Part shown: one piece after another, positions 17,922 to 26,116 of the stretch | Numbering within the stretch: the first letter of the stretch is position 1 | Layout: the number at the start of each line of letters is the position of its first letter | Assembly (NCBI GenBank): GCA_963707555.1 | Contig: CAVPQM010000024.1 | Span: 372,001-436,000 of the forward strand | Origin: JAFAFN01 sp963707555 | GTDB taxonomy: Bacteria > Actinomycetota > Acidimicrobiia > Acidimicrobiales > Microtrichaceae | DNA: 64,000 nt | Direction of reading: 5' to 3' | Translations under genes and position numbers: made by a program | Notes under the pieces: generated by a model | What the model was told of the DNA's origin: nothing | What the model saw: the letters and a program-made list of their open reading frames with translations, nothing else | Databases searched by the model: none

Positions 17922-18449
17922 TCAGCCGATGGGCGTCGGGCGATCCGGCGCGGTCGACGCGGCGACGTCGCGGACGACTGCGGCGAACTCTCCGCCGGTC
18001 ATGTAGTGGGTCTGCTCGCCCCGACTCGAGAAGCGCCAACGGTCGCCGTCGCGGCGGTACTCGTCGACATAGAAACCGCCGACGTCGAAGAGCTCGACCG
18101 TGCCGTTCCACTCGACGCCGTTGCGGTTGAACAGGTGGACCCTGCCTCGGGCGGTGTCGTCGCCGGTGAAGCGGATCTCGTGGGTCAGCACCGAGTGCAG
18201 GCTCCAGGAGAAGGAGATCGCGTCGGGCATCCACGCGGCGATCTCGTCGATCGTGCCGGCGATGCCGCCGCTGTGGGTGTAGTCGAGGGTGGCGTCGTCG
18301 GTGAACAGCGCGGTCCAGCGCGCCCAGTCGCGATCGTCGATCGCGAAGCCGTACGCGATGACGAGGTCCTGGATCGCGAGCAGGTCGCCCTGTCGTTGCG
18401 GGGACGGGACCAGCCCGTCGACGTGCGGGAGTGCAGCGGATTCGTTCAC
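17922..18449 (-). CDS. SnoaL-like (NTF2-fold) polyketide cyclase/dehydratase family protein
   Basis: The 175-residue protein has the NTF2-like cone-fold signature: LLAIQDLVIAYGFAIDDRDWARWTALFTDDATLDYTHSGG, then a strand-rich second half ending RWRFSSRGEQTHYM. The LYxxAxDxRDW(x)LF pattern is standard for SnoaL_4 proteins. Members include steroid isomerases, dehydratases and many uncharacterised proteins. The hydrophobic pocket suits small polycyclic ligands, but no substrate can be named. The gene stands alone, 108 bp upstream of the sigma factor. Confidence 0.8.
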   Translation of the reverse strand: MNESAALPHVDGLVPSPQRQGDLLAIQDLVIAYGFAIDDRDWARWTALFTDDATLDYTHSGGIAGTIDEIAAWMPDAISFSWSLHSVLTHEIRFTGDDTARGRVHLFNRNGVEWNGTVELFDVGGFYVDEYRRDGDRWRFSSRGEQTHYMTGGEFAAVVRDVAASTAPDRPTPIG

Positions 18450-18633
18450 ACGAGCACCGTAGGGGTCCGATGACCCAGCGGGCCGGAGGTCGAGCAGGCT
18501 CGATCGAGGGCTGCGCGGCTCTGGGCTGCACCGCTGCGCTCAGCTCGTCGACCAGTCGCGTCGTGCCGATGCCGGCGGACACCGAGGCGGTGCACACGGT
18601 GGAGACGCGGCACCCGGTCCGTAGCCTCGATGG

Positions 18634-19206
18634 ATGCAGTCCGCTCGTCTCAGTGTCCTCGTCGCCGTCCTCACCGTCGCCGGCGTGCTGGGCGTCGCTG
18701 GTTGTGGCGGGACCGACGACACAGCTCGAGCTGCAGCATCCACCGCCACGTCCAGCACGGCGGATCCATCGTCCAGCACACCGGAAGTGTCGACAGCTGG
18801 CACGGTCGAGGTCCAGACCGATGTGCTGTCCGACCTCGTCGATCCGCCCGGAGCGGACGGACGGACGCTGTCACTGGTGCGCTACACGATCGCGCCGGGC
18901 GCCAAGCTGGCTCCGCACCAGCATCCCGGCGTGCAGATGGCCCGCATCGACTCGGGAACGCTGACCTACACGGTGGTCTCGGGTACCGCACGAGTGCAGC
19001 GCGCCGATTCGACCGATCAGGTGGTCGCGACCGGCCCGACCACGATCGAGCTCGACGCCGGCGACTCCGTCATCGAGATCGAGGGCATGGTGCACTTCGG
19101 CGAGAACCTGACCGCCGAGCCCGTCGTCATCCTGGCGACGCTGCTCACCGAGAACGGACACGACCTCGCCGAGAAGGTCACCCCGGCGACGGCCCCACCG
19201 AGCTGA
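18634..19206 (+). CDS. Cupin-domain lipoprotein
   Basis: The 190-residue protein has a lipoprotein signal (LGVAGC), a Thr/Ser linker to about residue 55, and a single cupin domain: GAKLAPHQHPGVQMARIDSGTLTY (cupin motif 1, two His and a possible Glu-equivalent) and GDSVIEIEGMVHFGENL (motif 2, His). The His set could bind a metal, but the canonical motif-1 Glu is replaced. Such exported cupins are of unknown function. It lies upstream of the opposite-strand tRNA-Arg. Confidence 0.78.
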   Translation: MQSARLSVLVAVLTVAGVLGVAGCGGTDDTARAAASTATSSTADPSSSTPEVSTAGTVEVQTDVLSDLVDPPGADGRTLSLVRYTIAPGAKLAPHQHPGVQMARIDSGTLTYTVVSGTARVQRADSTDQVVATGPTTIELDAGDSVIEIEGMVHFGENLTAEPVVILATLLTENGHDLAEKVTPATAPPS

Positions 19207-19354
19207 CACTCGTCCTCGTGGGGTCCGGTACCGACTCGGGCCGACGCTCGCTCCGTGCCGGCCGGGCGCTCGCAGCACCAGCCACGACCGACTGGCCGTG
19301 AGAACTCGTGAGAAGTCGGGCCGCCTCGGTGATTCGGCCGTCCGAAACGACGAA

Positions 19355-19374
19355 ACCCCCGCCGTGGCGGGGGT
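19355..19374 (-). terminator. Rho-independent terminator of tRNA-Arg
   Basis: On the minus strand a perfect ACCCCCGCC/GGCGGGGGT stem is followed by a T-containing tract (TTTCGTCGTTT), about 11 bases beyond the tRNA 3' end. Confidence 0.8.
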
Positions 19375-19384
19375 CTCGTCTCTG

Positions 19385-19458
19385 TGCGCTCGGAGGAACT
19401 CGAATCCCCAACCTTCTGATCCGTAGTCAGATGCTCTATCCAATTGAGCTACGAGCGC
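19385..19458 (-). tRNA. tRNA-Arg (anticodon ACG)
   Basis: The 74-nt cloverleaf has acceptor arms GCGCTCG/CGAGCGC, D-arm GCTCAATTGGATAGAGC, anticodon stem TCTGA/TCAGA with loop CTACGGA (anticodon ACG), and T-arm with GGTTGGGGATTCGAGTTCC. The 3' CCA is not encoded. Confidence 0.96.
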
Positions 19459-19518
19459 ATTGAGCGAGTCACTCTACAGCGACTCGCTCCGGCGCTCCAG
19501 ATGGATCGCCGGCGGGGG

Positions 19519-19925
19519 TCAGACCCGCTTGCCGCAGTGCGGCCACGGGCGGCGGCCCTGCTCGGACCACAACGCACGGGCCATGCGGTCCTGGTCGTAC
19601 GCGCTCGCACCCGCCGGGTCGATGCCGGCGAGCTGCGGGTAGTGGCGGTTCGCCACGGCATTCCAGGTGCCGCGGTGGAACTGGTAGGCGCCGCGGTAGG
19701 CGCCGCTCTTCGAGACGATGCCGTAGTTGCCGTTGGACTCGCACTGGCGCAGGCGCGCCAGGCCGGAATCCGAGACGACGTGGTGGAACTTGTCGCCGGC
19801 CCGCAGACCGTCGTGGTGGGCACGGACCGCGGCGATCTGGGCCGGGGTGCAGCTGGTGAACAGAACGGCGCCGAAGAGCAGTGCTGCACCCAGCAGTACG
19901 CGGCGGATCGAGGGGTTCGCTTCAT
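19519..19925 (-). CDS. Resuscitation-promoting-factor-like transglycosylase lipoprotein, frame interrupted at the start
   Basis: The coherent reading frame gives IRRVLLGAALLFGAVLFTSC (signal/lipobox), a short spacer and an Rpf domain: ARLRQCESNGNYGIVS with the catalytic Glu, SGAYRGAYQFHRGTWNAVA, and the C-terminal RALWSEQGRRPWPHCG. Rpf proteins cleave peptidoglycan glycan strands and help dormant actinobacteria resume growth. The only good start (ATG 19925, MKR) is one base out of frame, so one base is missing just after it. The upstream 234 bp up to dedA contains two hairpins (around 19951-19966 and 20027-20047), but I do not recognise a known riboswitch in it. Confidence 0.82.
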
Positions 19926-20159
19926 GTGGTGTGTCTTCCTTGGGATGTGGACGCCCGTTGCGGGCGTGACATCAGCGGGGGAAGTGGTGATGTGTCGTTG
20001 CTGACGTCGATGGACTGGACGAGGTGCGTGCTCCCCAGCAGGAGCACCTCGGGCCGCGCCGCACCGAGAACGTCCCGGTGCTCAACAGCCGGTGACGGTT
20101 CTACGACGGTTCGTCATCAAAATGCAACAATTCGGGTGATTCCACCTACGTGAACGTCG

Positions 20160-20876
20160 TCACTGCCGTCGGGCGTGCTCGTCCTCGTGGGGGCCTGTCG
20201 ACCCGTCGTCCAGCGGCGAGAGATCCTCGCTCGAGGGTGCGGTCTCGTCTCGCGAACGACCGATTCGCTCGGAGATGAAGCGGCGCCAGACCCACCAGCC
20301 GAGCCCGGCCACGATGGCCACGATCACCACGGTCTGGAGCATGCCGACGTACTCGCCGACGACGTGCCACTGCTCGCCGAGCAGCGCGCCGGCGCCGATG
20401 AGCGCCAGGTTCCACACCGCTGATCCGGCGGCGGTGAGCAGGGTGAAGCGCAGCAGCGGCATGCGCCGGAACCCAGCAGGCACCGACACCAGCGACCGCA
20501 CCAGCGGCACGCACCGGCCGAAGAAGACGGCCATGTCGGAGCGACGATCGAACCACTGCTCGGCGCGCTGCAGGTCGCTGACCTTGACGCCGAACCAGCG
20601 TCCGTAGCGGGCGACGAAGGCGTGCAGCCGGTCAGGGCCGATCCCGGCGGAGATCCCGTAGAGCACCCACGATCCGAGCACCGAGCCGGCGGTCGACGCG
20701 GCGACCATGCCGAGCACCGATGCGTCACCCCGACCGGCGACGAAGCCCGCCATCGGCAGCACGATCTCCGAGGGGATCGGCGGGAAGACACTCTCGAGCG
20801 CCACGAGCAGCGCGACGCCCAGATAACCGAGCGCCTCGATGATGTCGGTGACCCAGCCCGTCAGGTCGTCGATCAA
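20160..20876 (-). CDS. DedA family membrane protein
   Basis: The 238-residue protein shows the DedA/SNARE-associated signature: ESVFPPIPSEIVLPMAGFVAGRG near the N-terminus, then GRCVPLVRSLVSVPAGFRRMPLLRF with the conserved Arg of the family and WNLALIGAGALLG. Several hydrophobic helices and re-entrant segments are evident, with a charged cytoplasmic tail from about residue 205. DedA proteins are implicated in flipping phospholipids or undecaprenyl-phosphate and in membrane potential homeostasis. It is followed, on the same strand, by the Rpf-like gene about 235 bp downstream. Confidence 0.92.
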   Translation of the reverse strand: MIDDLTGWVTDIIEALGYLGVALLVALESVFPPIPSEIVLPMAGFVAGRGDASVLGMVAASTAGSVLGSWVLYGISAGIGPDRLHAFVARYGRWFGVKVSDLQRAEQWFDRRSDMAVFFGRCVPLVRSLVSVPAGFRRMPLLRFTLLTAAGSAVWNLALIGAGALLGEQWHVVGEYVGMLQTVVIVAIVAGLGWWVWRRFISERIGRSRDETAPSSEDLSPLDDGSTGPHEDEHARRQ

Positions 20877-20999
20877 CCTCGTCCCCTTCGCATCGGCGAC
20901 ACGGTAGGAGTTCGACGCCCCCGCACGGCAGCGCCCGCTTGAGGATCCCTTCAGCAGGAGCCCGGCACCACGGCGCTCGACGGTGGCCGGACGGCCCCC

Positions 21000-22049
21000 T
21001 CAGCTGGCCGCGCTCGTCGGTGCTGCCACGTAGTCGCGATCGGCACTCTGCGCGTAGCGGTGTCGCTTTCGCCGGTACATCGCGGCGTCCGCACGCTCGA
21101 CCAGCGTCGCCGGGTCCTCGTCGTCGCGTCGCTGCGCGACCCCGACCGAGAACGACGCCGGCGCGCCACGGCGCAGCCGCTCCATCATCACCTCCGCTGC
21201 CGATTCGGTCGTGTCCGGCAGCGCGATCATGAACTCGTCACCACCGACGCGGGCGACGGTGTCGCACCGGCGCACGCCGTCGCGGAGGCACCAGGCGACG
21301 GCCGTGAGGAGCTCGTCGCCCGCAGCGTGTCCGCCCCGGTCGTTCACCGACTTCAGCCCGTCCACGTCGATGTACACGACGCTGAACGGGGCGCCGGTCC
21401 GCTCGGCGCGCGCCATCTCGGTGCCGAGCGCCTCTCGCCAGGCCGCGGTGTTCGCCAGACCGGTCAGCGCGTCGCGCGTCGCACTGCTGCGCAGCTGTGC
21501 CGCGAGCCAGCTGACGCACGTCGCCGCCACCGCGGCGTTGACCGCCGCGGAGATCAGCACCACTGACACGATCATCGGGTCGTTCCAGGTGAGGCTGAGG
21601 GCCACGCTCAACATGACCAGCGCCAGCCCGACGTGCCCGACGGTCTGCAACGGGGTGAAGCAGCACGCCGCGTACACCGCGATCCACACCACGAAGCAGG
21701 CGCCGGCACCCATCGCTGCGGCGTTGTCGGTCGTGGCGCTGATCAGCGTCACCATGACGGCGCCGACCACCAGCCCCAGGTGCAGTCCGAGCGGCGACAC
21801 ACGGCGACGCATCACCAAGGTGAGCACGCCGATCAGCGCGGACACCACACCGACGCCGACGATGAGGCGGCGAGCAGCCTCGTCCTGGGAGAACTGGCTA
21901 CCGCCCACCGCGAACAGGCCACCGATGGTGAGCATCCACCCCAGGATCACGCTCTGGAGCTCGGTGTCGGACGAGCCCAGGCGGAGCAGCGGACCGATGT
22001 CGGCGCGCGGCTCGAGCATCGTCGGTGAGATGCCACGGCCCGTGCTCAT
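21000..22049 (-). CDS. Membrane-bound diguanylate cyclase (GGDEF)
   Basis: The 349-residue protein has six or so hydrophobic helices (residues about 38-185), then a complete GGDEF domain. RDALTGLANTAAW starts it, VYIDVDGLKSVNDRGGHAAGDELL carries the metal/nucleotide Asp, and ARVGGDEFMI is the active loop. RRCD, five residues before GGDEF, matches the RxxD inhibitory I-site, so product feedback is likely. It should synthesise c-di-GMP in response to a membrane-sensed signal. No EAL domain is attached. It is divergent from a LuxR-type regulator about 130 bp away. Confidence 0.93.
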   Translation of the reverse strand: MSTGRGISPTMLEPRADIGPLLRLGSSDTELQSVILGWMLTIGGLFAVGGSQFSQDEAARRLIVGVGVVSALIGVLTLVMRRRVSPLGLHLGLVVGAVMVTLISATTDNAAAMGAGACFVVWIAVYAACCFTPLQTVGHVGLALVMLSVALSLTWNDPMIVSVVLISAAVNAAVAATCVSWLAAQLRSSATRDALTGLANTAAWREALGTEMARAERTGAPFSVVYIDVDGLKSVNDRGGHAAGDELLTAVAWCLRDGVRRCDTVARVGGDEFMIALPDTTESAAEVMMERLRRGAPASFSVGVAQRRDDEDPATLVERADAAMYRRKRHRYAQSADRDYVAAPTSAAS

Positions 22050-22178
22050 GGAGATGTCATCGAACGATTCAACCCGCGAGTGAAGAACTGTTCTCCGCCC
22101 GATGTGCGCCGGGTCGTCTCGGCCTCGGTGGCGCCGAAGCCGATGTCACGGAATCGGCCGTCGTGCGAAGTACCTGCC

Positions 22179-22820
22179 ATGGCGGGAGCGGTGACGACCG
22201 GTGAAGGGAGAGCACCGGTCGGACCCGCTGCCCCGCCCGTCCAGCGAGCGGACGGGCCCGAGGGTGGACGGGTCTGCAGCCTCGATGTGCGCAGCGAGAC
22301 CCTGCGCGAAGCGCTCGCGCACGTGGCGATCCGCGACGGGTGGGACGTCGTGCGGAACCAACGCCCGGGTGCGGTGACGGTGCGCGATCGGGTGGTGGCG
22401 CTCGAGGTGGAGCGGTCATCGGCGCGCTCGGTGCTGGTCGTCGAGCCGAGGCCGTTGCAGTGCCAGCGGGCGCTGCGGGCGTTCGCCGCGGGCACCGTGG
22501 CATCGGTGATCCCGGCGGACCACCCCACGGAGCTCGCCCACGCCATGACCTCGGTCGCCGGTGGCTGGGGTGCGGTACCGCTGCGGGTGCTCGAGGTGGC
22601 GTCACTCATGCCGGACCTGTCCGAACGACAGGAAGGCATCCTCGGCGCGCTGATGGCGGGGCAGTCGACCGCCGAGATCGCGCGGGGTCTCTACCTGTCG
22701 GCCGCCTCGGTCAAGCGCGAGCTTGCGCTGCTGTTCCGCAGCTTCGGCGCGAGGAACCGCCTGGAGCTCGCCATGTTCGCGGCCGACCTGGGTTTCCAGC
22801 CGATGAGGATGCTGCCGTGA
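22179..22820 (+). CDS. LuxR/NarL-type HTH regulator with degenerate receiver-like N-terminus
   Basis: The C-terminal 65 residues are a LuxR helix-turn-helix: LSERQEGILGALMAGQSTAEIA, LYLSAASVKRELALLFRSFG, then ARNRLELAMFAADLGF. The N-terminal part (SVLVVEPRPLQCQRALRAF...) looks like a receiver-domain relic, but no phospho-acceptor Asp in the right setting is obvious. Start choice is uncertain: ATG 22179 leaves room for a divergent promoter; GTG 22080 and ATG 22143 are in frame. It may control the divergent diguanylate cyclase or the sigma/anti-sigma pair just downstream. Confidence 0.72.
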   Translation: MAGAVTTGEGRAPVGPAAPPVQRADGPEGGRVCSLDVRSETLREALAHVAIRDGWDVVRNQRPGAVTVRDRVVALEVERSSARSVLVVEPRPLQCQRALRAFAAGTVASVIPADHPTELAHAMTSVAGGWGAVPLRVLEVASLMPDLSERQEGILGALMAGQSTAEIARGLYLSAASVKRELALLFRSFGARNRLELAMFAADLGFQPMRMLP

Positions 22821-22857
22821 TGGCCGCGATGACGATCGCAGCGATGGACGAGTTTGC

Positions 22858-23466
22858 GTGCGGAACGTCGCGGGTGCACGGTGTCGAGCAGTGGAGGAGG
22901 CGACGAGATCCCCGGATCTGCTCGAGCGTGCACAGGCCGGCGAGGTCGCCGCGTTCGAGACCTTCTACCTCGACACCGTCGAGGGACTGTTGCGGTGGTT
23001 CCGCCAGCGCACCGCTGCCAGCGACGTCGCCGCCGACCTGTGCGCAGAGACCTACTCCAAGGCGCTCGCCTCGCTGCACACCTACGACGCGGAGCGGGCC
23101 CCCGCCCCCTCGGCGTGGCTGTACGGCATCGCGAAGAACGAGCTGCGCACCTATGCGCGCCGCTCGAGGGTCGCGGACTCGGCGCGGCGACGACTCGGTG
23201 TCGACGTCGGCACGATGCACGAGGACGACCTGGACCTGGTGGCGATCCGCGTCGACCTGGAACGCTTCACCGGCCCGCTCGGCGACGGCATGCAGTCGCT
23301 CTCCGCAAAGGTGCGTGACGCGGTGATCCTCCGGGTCGTGGAGCAGTTGCCCTACGTCGAGGTGGCCCGGCGAGCTGGCTGCTCCGAGGTCGCGGCGCGA
23401 GCACGGGTGACCAGGGGGCTGTCGCAGTTGTGGGAGCAGCTCGGGGAAGGAGCAGATCGTGGATGA
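22858..23466 (+). CDS. ECF-type RNA polymerase sigma factor
   Basis: About 200 residues: region 2 (ETFYLDTVEGLLRWFRQRT, DVAADLCAETYSKALASLHTY, SAWLYGIAKNELRTYARRS) and region 4 (SLSAKVRDAVILRVVEQLPYVEVARRAGCSEVAARARVTRGL). The tail overlaps the next gene by 8 bp, which fits co-translation with its anti-sigma partner. The start is GTG 22858; an internal GTG near VEEATRSP is possible. Confidence 0.85.
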   Translation: MRNVAGARCRAVEEATRSPDLLERAQAGEVAAFETFYLDTVEGLLRWFRQRTAASDVAADLCAETYSKALASLHTYDAERAPAPSAWLYGIAKNELRTYARRSRVADSARRRLGVDVGTMHEDDLDLVAIRVDLERFTGPLGDGMQSLSAKVRDAVILRVVEQLPYVEVARRAGCSEVAARARVTRGLSQLWEQLGEGADRG

Positions 23467-24247
23467 GCGCGAGTTCACCGAGGCGCTTCGACAGCAGCTC
23501 GTCGTCGCTGCGGAGCGTCGCACCGACGAGTCGGACGATGCGTTGGGTCCCCGTGCGCCGCGACGTCGGGTGTCGCGATGGTCGGTCACCCTGGTGGCCG
23601 CCGCGGCGCTGGCCCTCGTGGTCGTCGGCGTCGGCATGTTCCGCGACGAGCGACCGGTCGCGGCCGACGTGCGCGTCAGCCTCGATGGCGACCATCTGAC
23701 CCTGCAGCTGAGCGGGCATGACGTGCAGGCTGACGAGATCGTGGACGCGGCCCGCGCCGCAGGACTGGACGTGTCGGTGGCCGAGGCCCCCGTGGGGACC
23801 TCCAACGTCGGTCGGCTGATACGGGCCGAGGCCTCGGAGCTACCGCCGGTGCTCGAGGTGATCGGCCCCGACGGGCCCTCGTTCCTGGGGTTTCGCATCC
23901 CGCGTGACTGGCAGGGCACGCTGCAGCTGACGCTGGGTCGAGCGGCGGCACCCGACGAGAGGTTCGCCGTGACGTCCGACGCGCAGCTGCCCGGTGAGCC
24001 GCTGGCTTGCCGTGAGCTGGTCGGCGAGGGCGTCGCCCGGGTCGCCGATGAGCTCCGTGCCGAGGGTTACACGGTGCGCGTCTTCGCGCTGCCGTCACCC
24101 GGCGAGGTCATCGACCTGTCGCCCTACCGAGACTGGACGGTCGCGAAGATCGAGGCGGTCGGTCCCGAGGAGCTGTGGGTCGACGCCACGTCCGACGGCG
24201 AGTGGCCGTTCCCCGAGGGCGCGCCGGTCCGTTCGCCGGACTGCTGA
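23459..24247 (+). CDS. Membrane protein paired with ECF sigma factor (probable anti-sigma)
   Basis: The 262-residue protein has a short cytoplasmic N-terminus (MDEREFTEALRQQLVVAAERR), one membrane helix (VTLVAAAALALVVVGVGMF) and an extracytoplasmic domain of about 200 residues. That domain is rich in beta-strands and has two Cys (CREL and the last residue). No recognised domain is visible. The GTG start overlaps the sigma gene by 8 bp. Position and topology argue for an anti-sigma role. Its last 124 bp are also read on the other strand by the convergent GNAT gene. Confidence 0.65.
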   Translation: MDEREFTEALRQQLVVAAERRTDESDDALGPRAPRRRVSRWSVTLVAAAALALVVVGVGMFRDERPVAADVRVSLDGDHLTLQLSGHDVQADEIVDAARAAGLDVSVAEAPVGTSNVGRLIRAEASELPPVLEVIGPDGPSFLGFRIPRDWQGTLQLTLGRAAAPDERFAVTSDAQLPGEPLACRELVGEGVARVADELRAEGYTVRVFALPSPGEVIDLSPYRDWTVAKIEAVGPEELWVDATSDGEWPFPEGAPVRSPDC

Positions 24248-25026
24248 GCGCCGACGGTCGTGAGGCGACCAGCGAGGACCTCGGCGGCCCTGGCGGGGTC
24301 GAGTCGGTCGATGCCGTCGAGCAGCTCGTAGTCGAGCACGATCCCGGCGAGCTCTTCGAGCTCGTCGAGCAGTTCGACCGCACGCAGCGAGTCGAGGGGG
24401 AGACGGTCCTCGAGCAGCCGCCGCAACGACGCGACGTCGACGGCGTCCGGGCCTGCCGCCGTCGTCGCCCCCGTCGCCCCCGTCGCGGACAGCGCGCTCG
24501 CCGTGCGGCGGTGTCGGGTCCAACGCTCCTGGGTGACCGACATGATCAGCAGGTCCCAGAAGCGGCCGCCCCAGTAGTCGAAGTTCGTGAGGCGACCCTC
24601 GATCGTCGCGAGCTCGGTCAGACTCGCGAACTGCGCCAGGTTGAACTCGGCGCTCTCGATCCAGAGCTTGTGGAACTCGAAGGTCTCGAAGAGCCAGTCC
24701 GCGAACCGGGCGGTGGCCTCGGTGATCAGGCGACCCTGGTCGGTCGCGCCGACCGCGAAGACGTGGCAGTGCCCGGCGGTCGAGTTGGCGTTGTAGGCGC
24801 CGACGAGCCCGACGGGTCGATCCTCGGCGTCGGTGATGACGAACTGCGACAGCACGCCGCGCCACAGGTCGACGTGGAACTCGCCGGGTGCCGGCGTGCG
24901 CCCGCGGTAGCGCCAGCGACTGCCGCTGGTGCGGGTCAACAGGTCGTAGAGCCAGTCGCCGTCGGTGGCACGCACGGAGCGCAACCGCATCCTGCTCGAC
25001 GACAGCGTGGCGGGTTCGTGGTCCAT
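24124..25026 (-). CDS. GNAT acetyltransferase fused to an acyl-carrier-protein-like domain
   Basis: Residues 1-175 are a GNAT fold: MRLRSVRATDGDWLYDLLTR, FVITDAEDRPVGLVGAYN, GRLITEATARFADWLFETF and the terminal KLWIESAEFN strand region, similar to RimJ/RimL-type acetyltransferases. Residues about 200-255 resemble a phosphopantetheine carrier: LRRLLEDRLPLDSLRAVELLDELEEL, with the DSL motif whose Ser would take the 4'-phosphopantetheine arm. The remaining tail, about 45 residues, is low-complexity and overlaps the 3' end of the convergent gene. The start (ATG 25026) lies 3 bp after the stop of the secreted-protein gene, so the two form an operon. The acyl donor and acceptor are unknown; a tethered acyl-transfer role is inferred. 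Confidence 0.7.
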   Translation of the reverse strand: MDHEPATLSSSRMRLRSVRATDGDWLYDLLTRTSGSRWRYRGRTPAPGEFHVDLWRGVLSQFVITDAEDRPVGLVGAYNANSTAGHCHVFAVGATDQGRLITEATARFADWLFETFEFHKLWIESAEFNLAQFASLTELATIEGRLTNFDYWGGRFWDLLIMSVTQERWTRHRRTASALSATGATGATTAAGPDAVDVASLRRLLEDRLPLDSLRAVELLDELEELAGIVLDYELLDGIDRLDPARAAEVLAGRLTTVGAQQSGERTGAPSGNGHSPSDVASTHSSSGPTASIFATVQSR

Positions 25027-25029
25027 CGA

Positions 25030-25632
25030 TCAGCTGTACTGGACGCTGTTGGCGATGTCGTTGAGCGCCTTCAGGTTCACCGTCGTGGCGCCGGTGCTCT
25101 CCGACGCTCCACTCGTGCCGAACCCGTCGAAGAACGTCACGGACCCGCAGCCGTTCTGCGTCGAGCTGATCCGGTTGATCCACGCTGCGGAGAGGTTCAC
25201 GTACCCGCCGCTGCACGTGGCGCCCGAGATCGTGATCGACGAACCGGTGCGGTCCTGGTGCTCGAAGTGCACGCCGAGCACACCCGACGCGGCCGCCGCG
25301 AGATCCTCCGACGACGCAGCCTCCAACTCGTCCGACGAGGCGTCGCGGCGACCCAGCGGTGTGCCGCCGGCGTACTCGAGTGCCTCGGCGAGCGTGCCGA
25401 AGCAGACCGGCGGTGCCGTGACGAGCTCGCCCGTGGCGTGCTGATCGACGACCTCGAGCACGCAGTGGCTCTCGGCGCCGGGCTCGGTCGGCGCCGCATC
25501 GACCGTCGAGGGCAGCGCGATCGTCGACGGCAGGGCGACGAGCGTGCCGGCGAGCGCGACGGCACCGACACCGGCGCGGCTCACGGGACGGGGACGGTTC
25601 GATCGGGTGTGGGGAACGACGGGATCGGGCAT
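25030..25632 (-). CDS. Secreted beta/gamma-crystallin-like protein (peptidase inhibitor I36-like)
   Basis: About 200 residues with an N-terminal signal peptide (ALAGTLVALPSTIALPSTVDA). The mature C-terminal domain reads VHFEHQDRTGSSITISGATC, GGYVNLSAAWINRISSTQNGC and KALNDIANSVQY. The GSS..ISG..C, NLS..W.NRISS and CGSVTFF elements match the small secreted actinobacterial family related to peptidase inhibitor I36 and beta/gamma-crystallins. Conserved Cys suggest disulfides. Start ATG 25632. It is followed after 3 bp by the GNAT-carrier fusion, which is an unusual partner. Confidence 0.75.
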   Translation of the reverse strand: MPDPVVPHTRSNRPRPVSRAGVGAVALAGTLVALPSTIALPSTVDAAPTEPGAESHCVLEVVDQHATGELVTAPPVCFGTLAEALEYAGGTPLGRRDASSDELEAASSEDLAAAASGVLGVHFEHQDRTGSSITISGATCSGGYVNLSAAWINRISSTQNGCGSVTFFDGFGTSGASESTGATTVNLKALNDIANSVQYS

Positions 25633-25760
25633 GGCGACTCCTCGCAGCGCTGGGACCGGGTCGCCAGCCTCGGACGGGCCGGGTCTCACCGTCGTTGCCC
25701 GTTCGCCGCGGCGCGACGGTCCTGATGGCGTGTCGCCACGAACCGCTCGCCGCAGCGGGT

Positions 25761-26018
25761 CTACCCATGCGGGAGCAGCGCGAGGCCCCCGGTGCCTGCT
25801 ACGGACGACCCGGCGTCGAGGCGGGCCGGCAACCCGTCGATGACCCGGATCGGGGCGCGGTGCGTGGCCCACGGCACGACGTAGCGGACGAGTCCGGAGC
25901 GGATGTCGCCGATCGCGTCGGACGCCTGACGCGGCGACCAGGGCTCGCCCTTGTTGACCAGCGCGACCACCTCACCCGATGGAGCGCGTCGGACCTGCAG
26001 CACCTCTCGCTCGATCAC
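25761..26018 (-). CDS. Small DUF3892-like protein
   Basis: The 85-residue protein (EREVLQVRRAPSGEVVALVN, WSPRQASDAIGDIRSGLVRY, ending GLALLPHG) follows the pattern of DUF3892 proteins: an initial strand, GE.VAL.N, W....A..DI..G...Y.V, and a terminal LLxLP. DUF3892 proteins are of unknown function. The GTG start overlaps the TGA of a 33-codon reading frame upstream (GTGA overlap), suggesting coupling. Confidence 0.5.
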   Translation of the reverse strand: MIEREVLQVRRAPSGEVVALVNKGEPWSPRQASDAIGDIRSGLVRYVVPWATHRAPIRVIDGLPARLDAGSSVAGTGGLALLPHG

Positions 26019-26116
26019 GAGCGCCCGGACCGGCCCCGGGGGCGTGGTCGGAACCGCTCTGTGAACGCCCGGGCGAGCTGTTCACGGAGCGCGGGTACGA
26101 ACTCCGCCGCCGTCAT
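26015..26116 (-). CDS. Possible 33-residue leader peptide or small protein coupled to the DUF3892-like gene
   Basis: ATG 26116 opens MTAAEFVPALREQLARAFTE followed by an Arg-rich tail and a TGA that overlaps the next start. The predicted amphipathic helix and basic tail are plausible for a small protein, but there is no homology I recognise and the codons could be chance. Confidence 0.3.
   Translation of the reverse strand: MTAAEFVPALREQLARAFTERFRPRPRGRSGRS

Noticed and set aside
19926..20159. Possible c-di-AMP (ydaO) riboswitch upstream of the Rpf-like gene
   Set aside because: Such riboswitches often precede rpf genes, but I could not find the conserved blocks here. Only two simple hairpins are visible.
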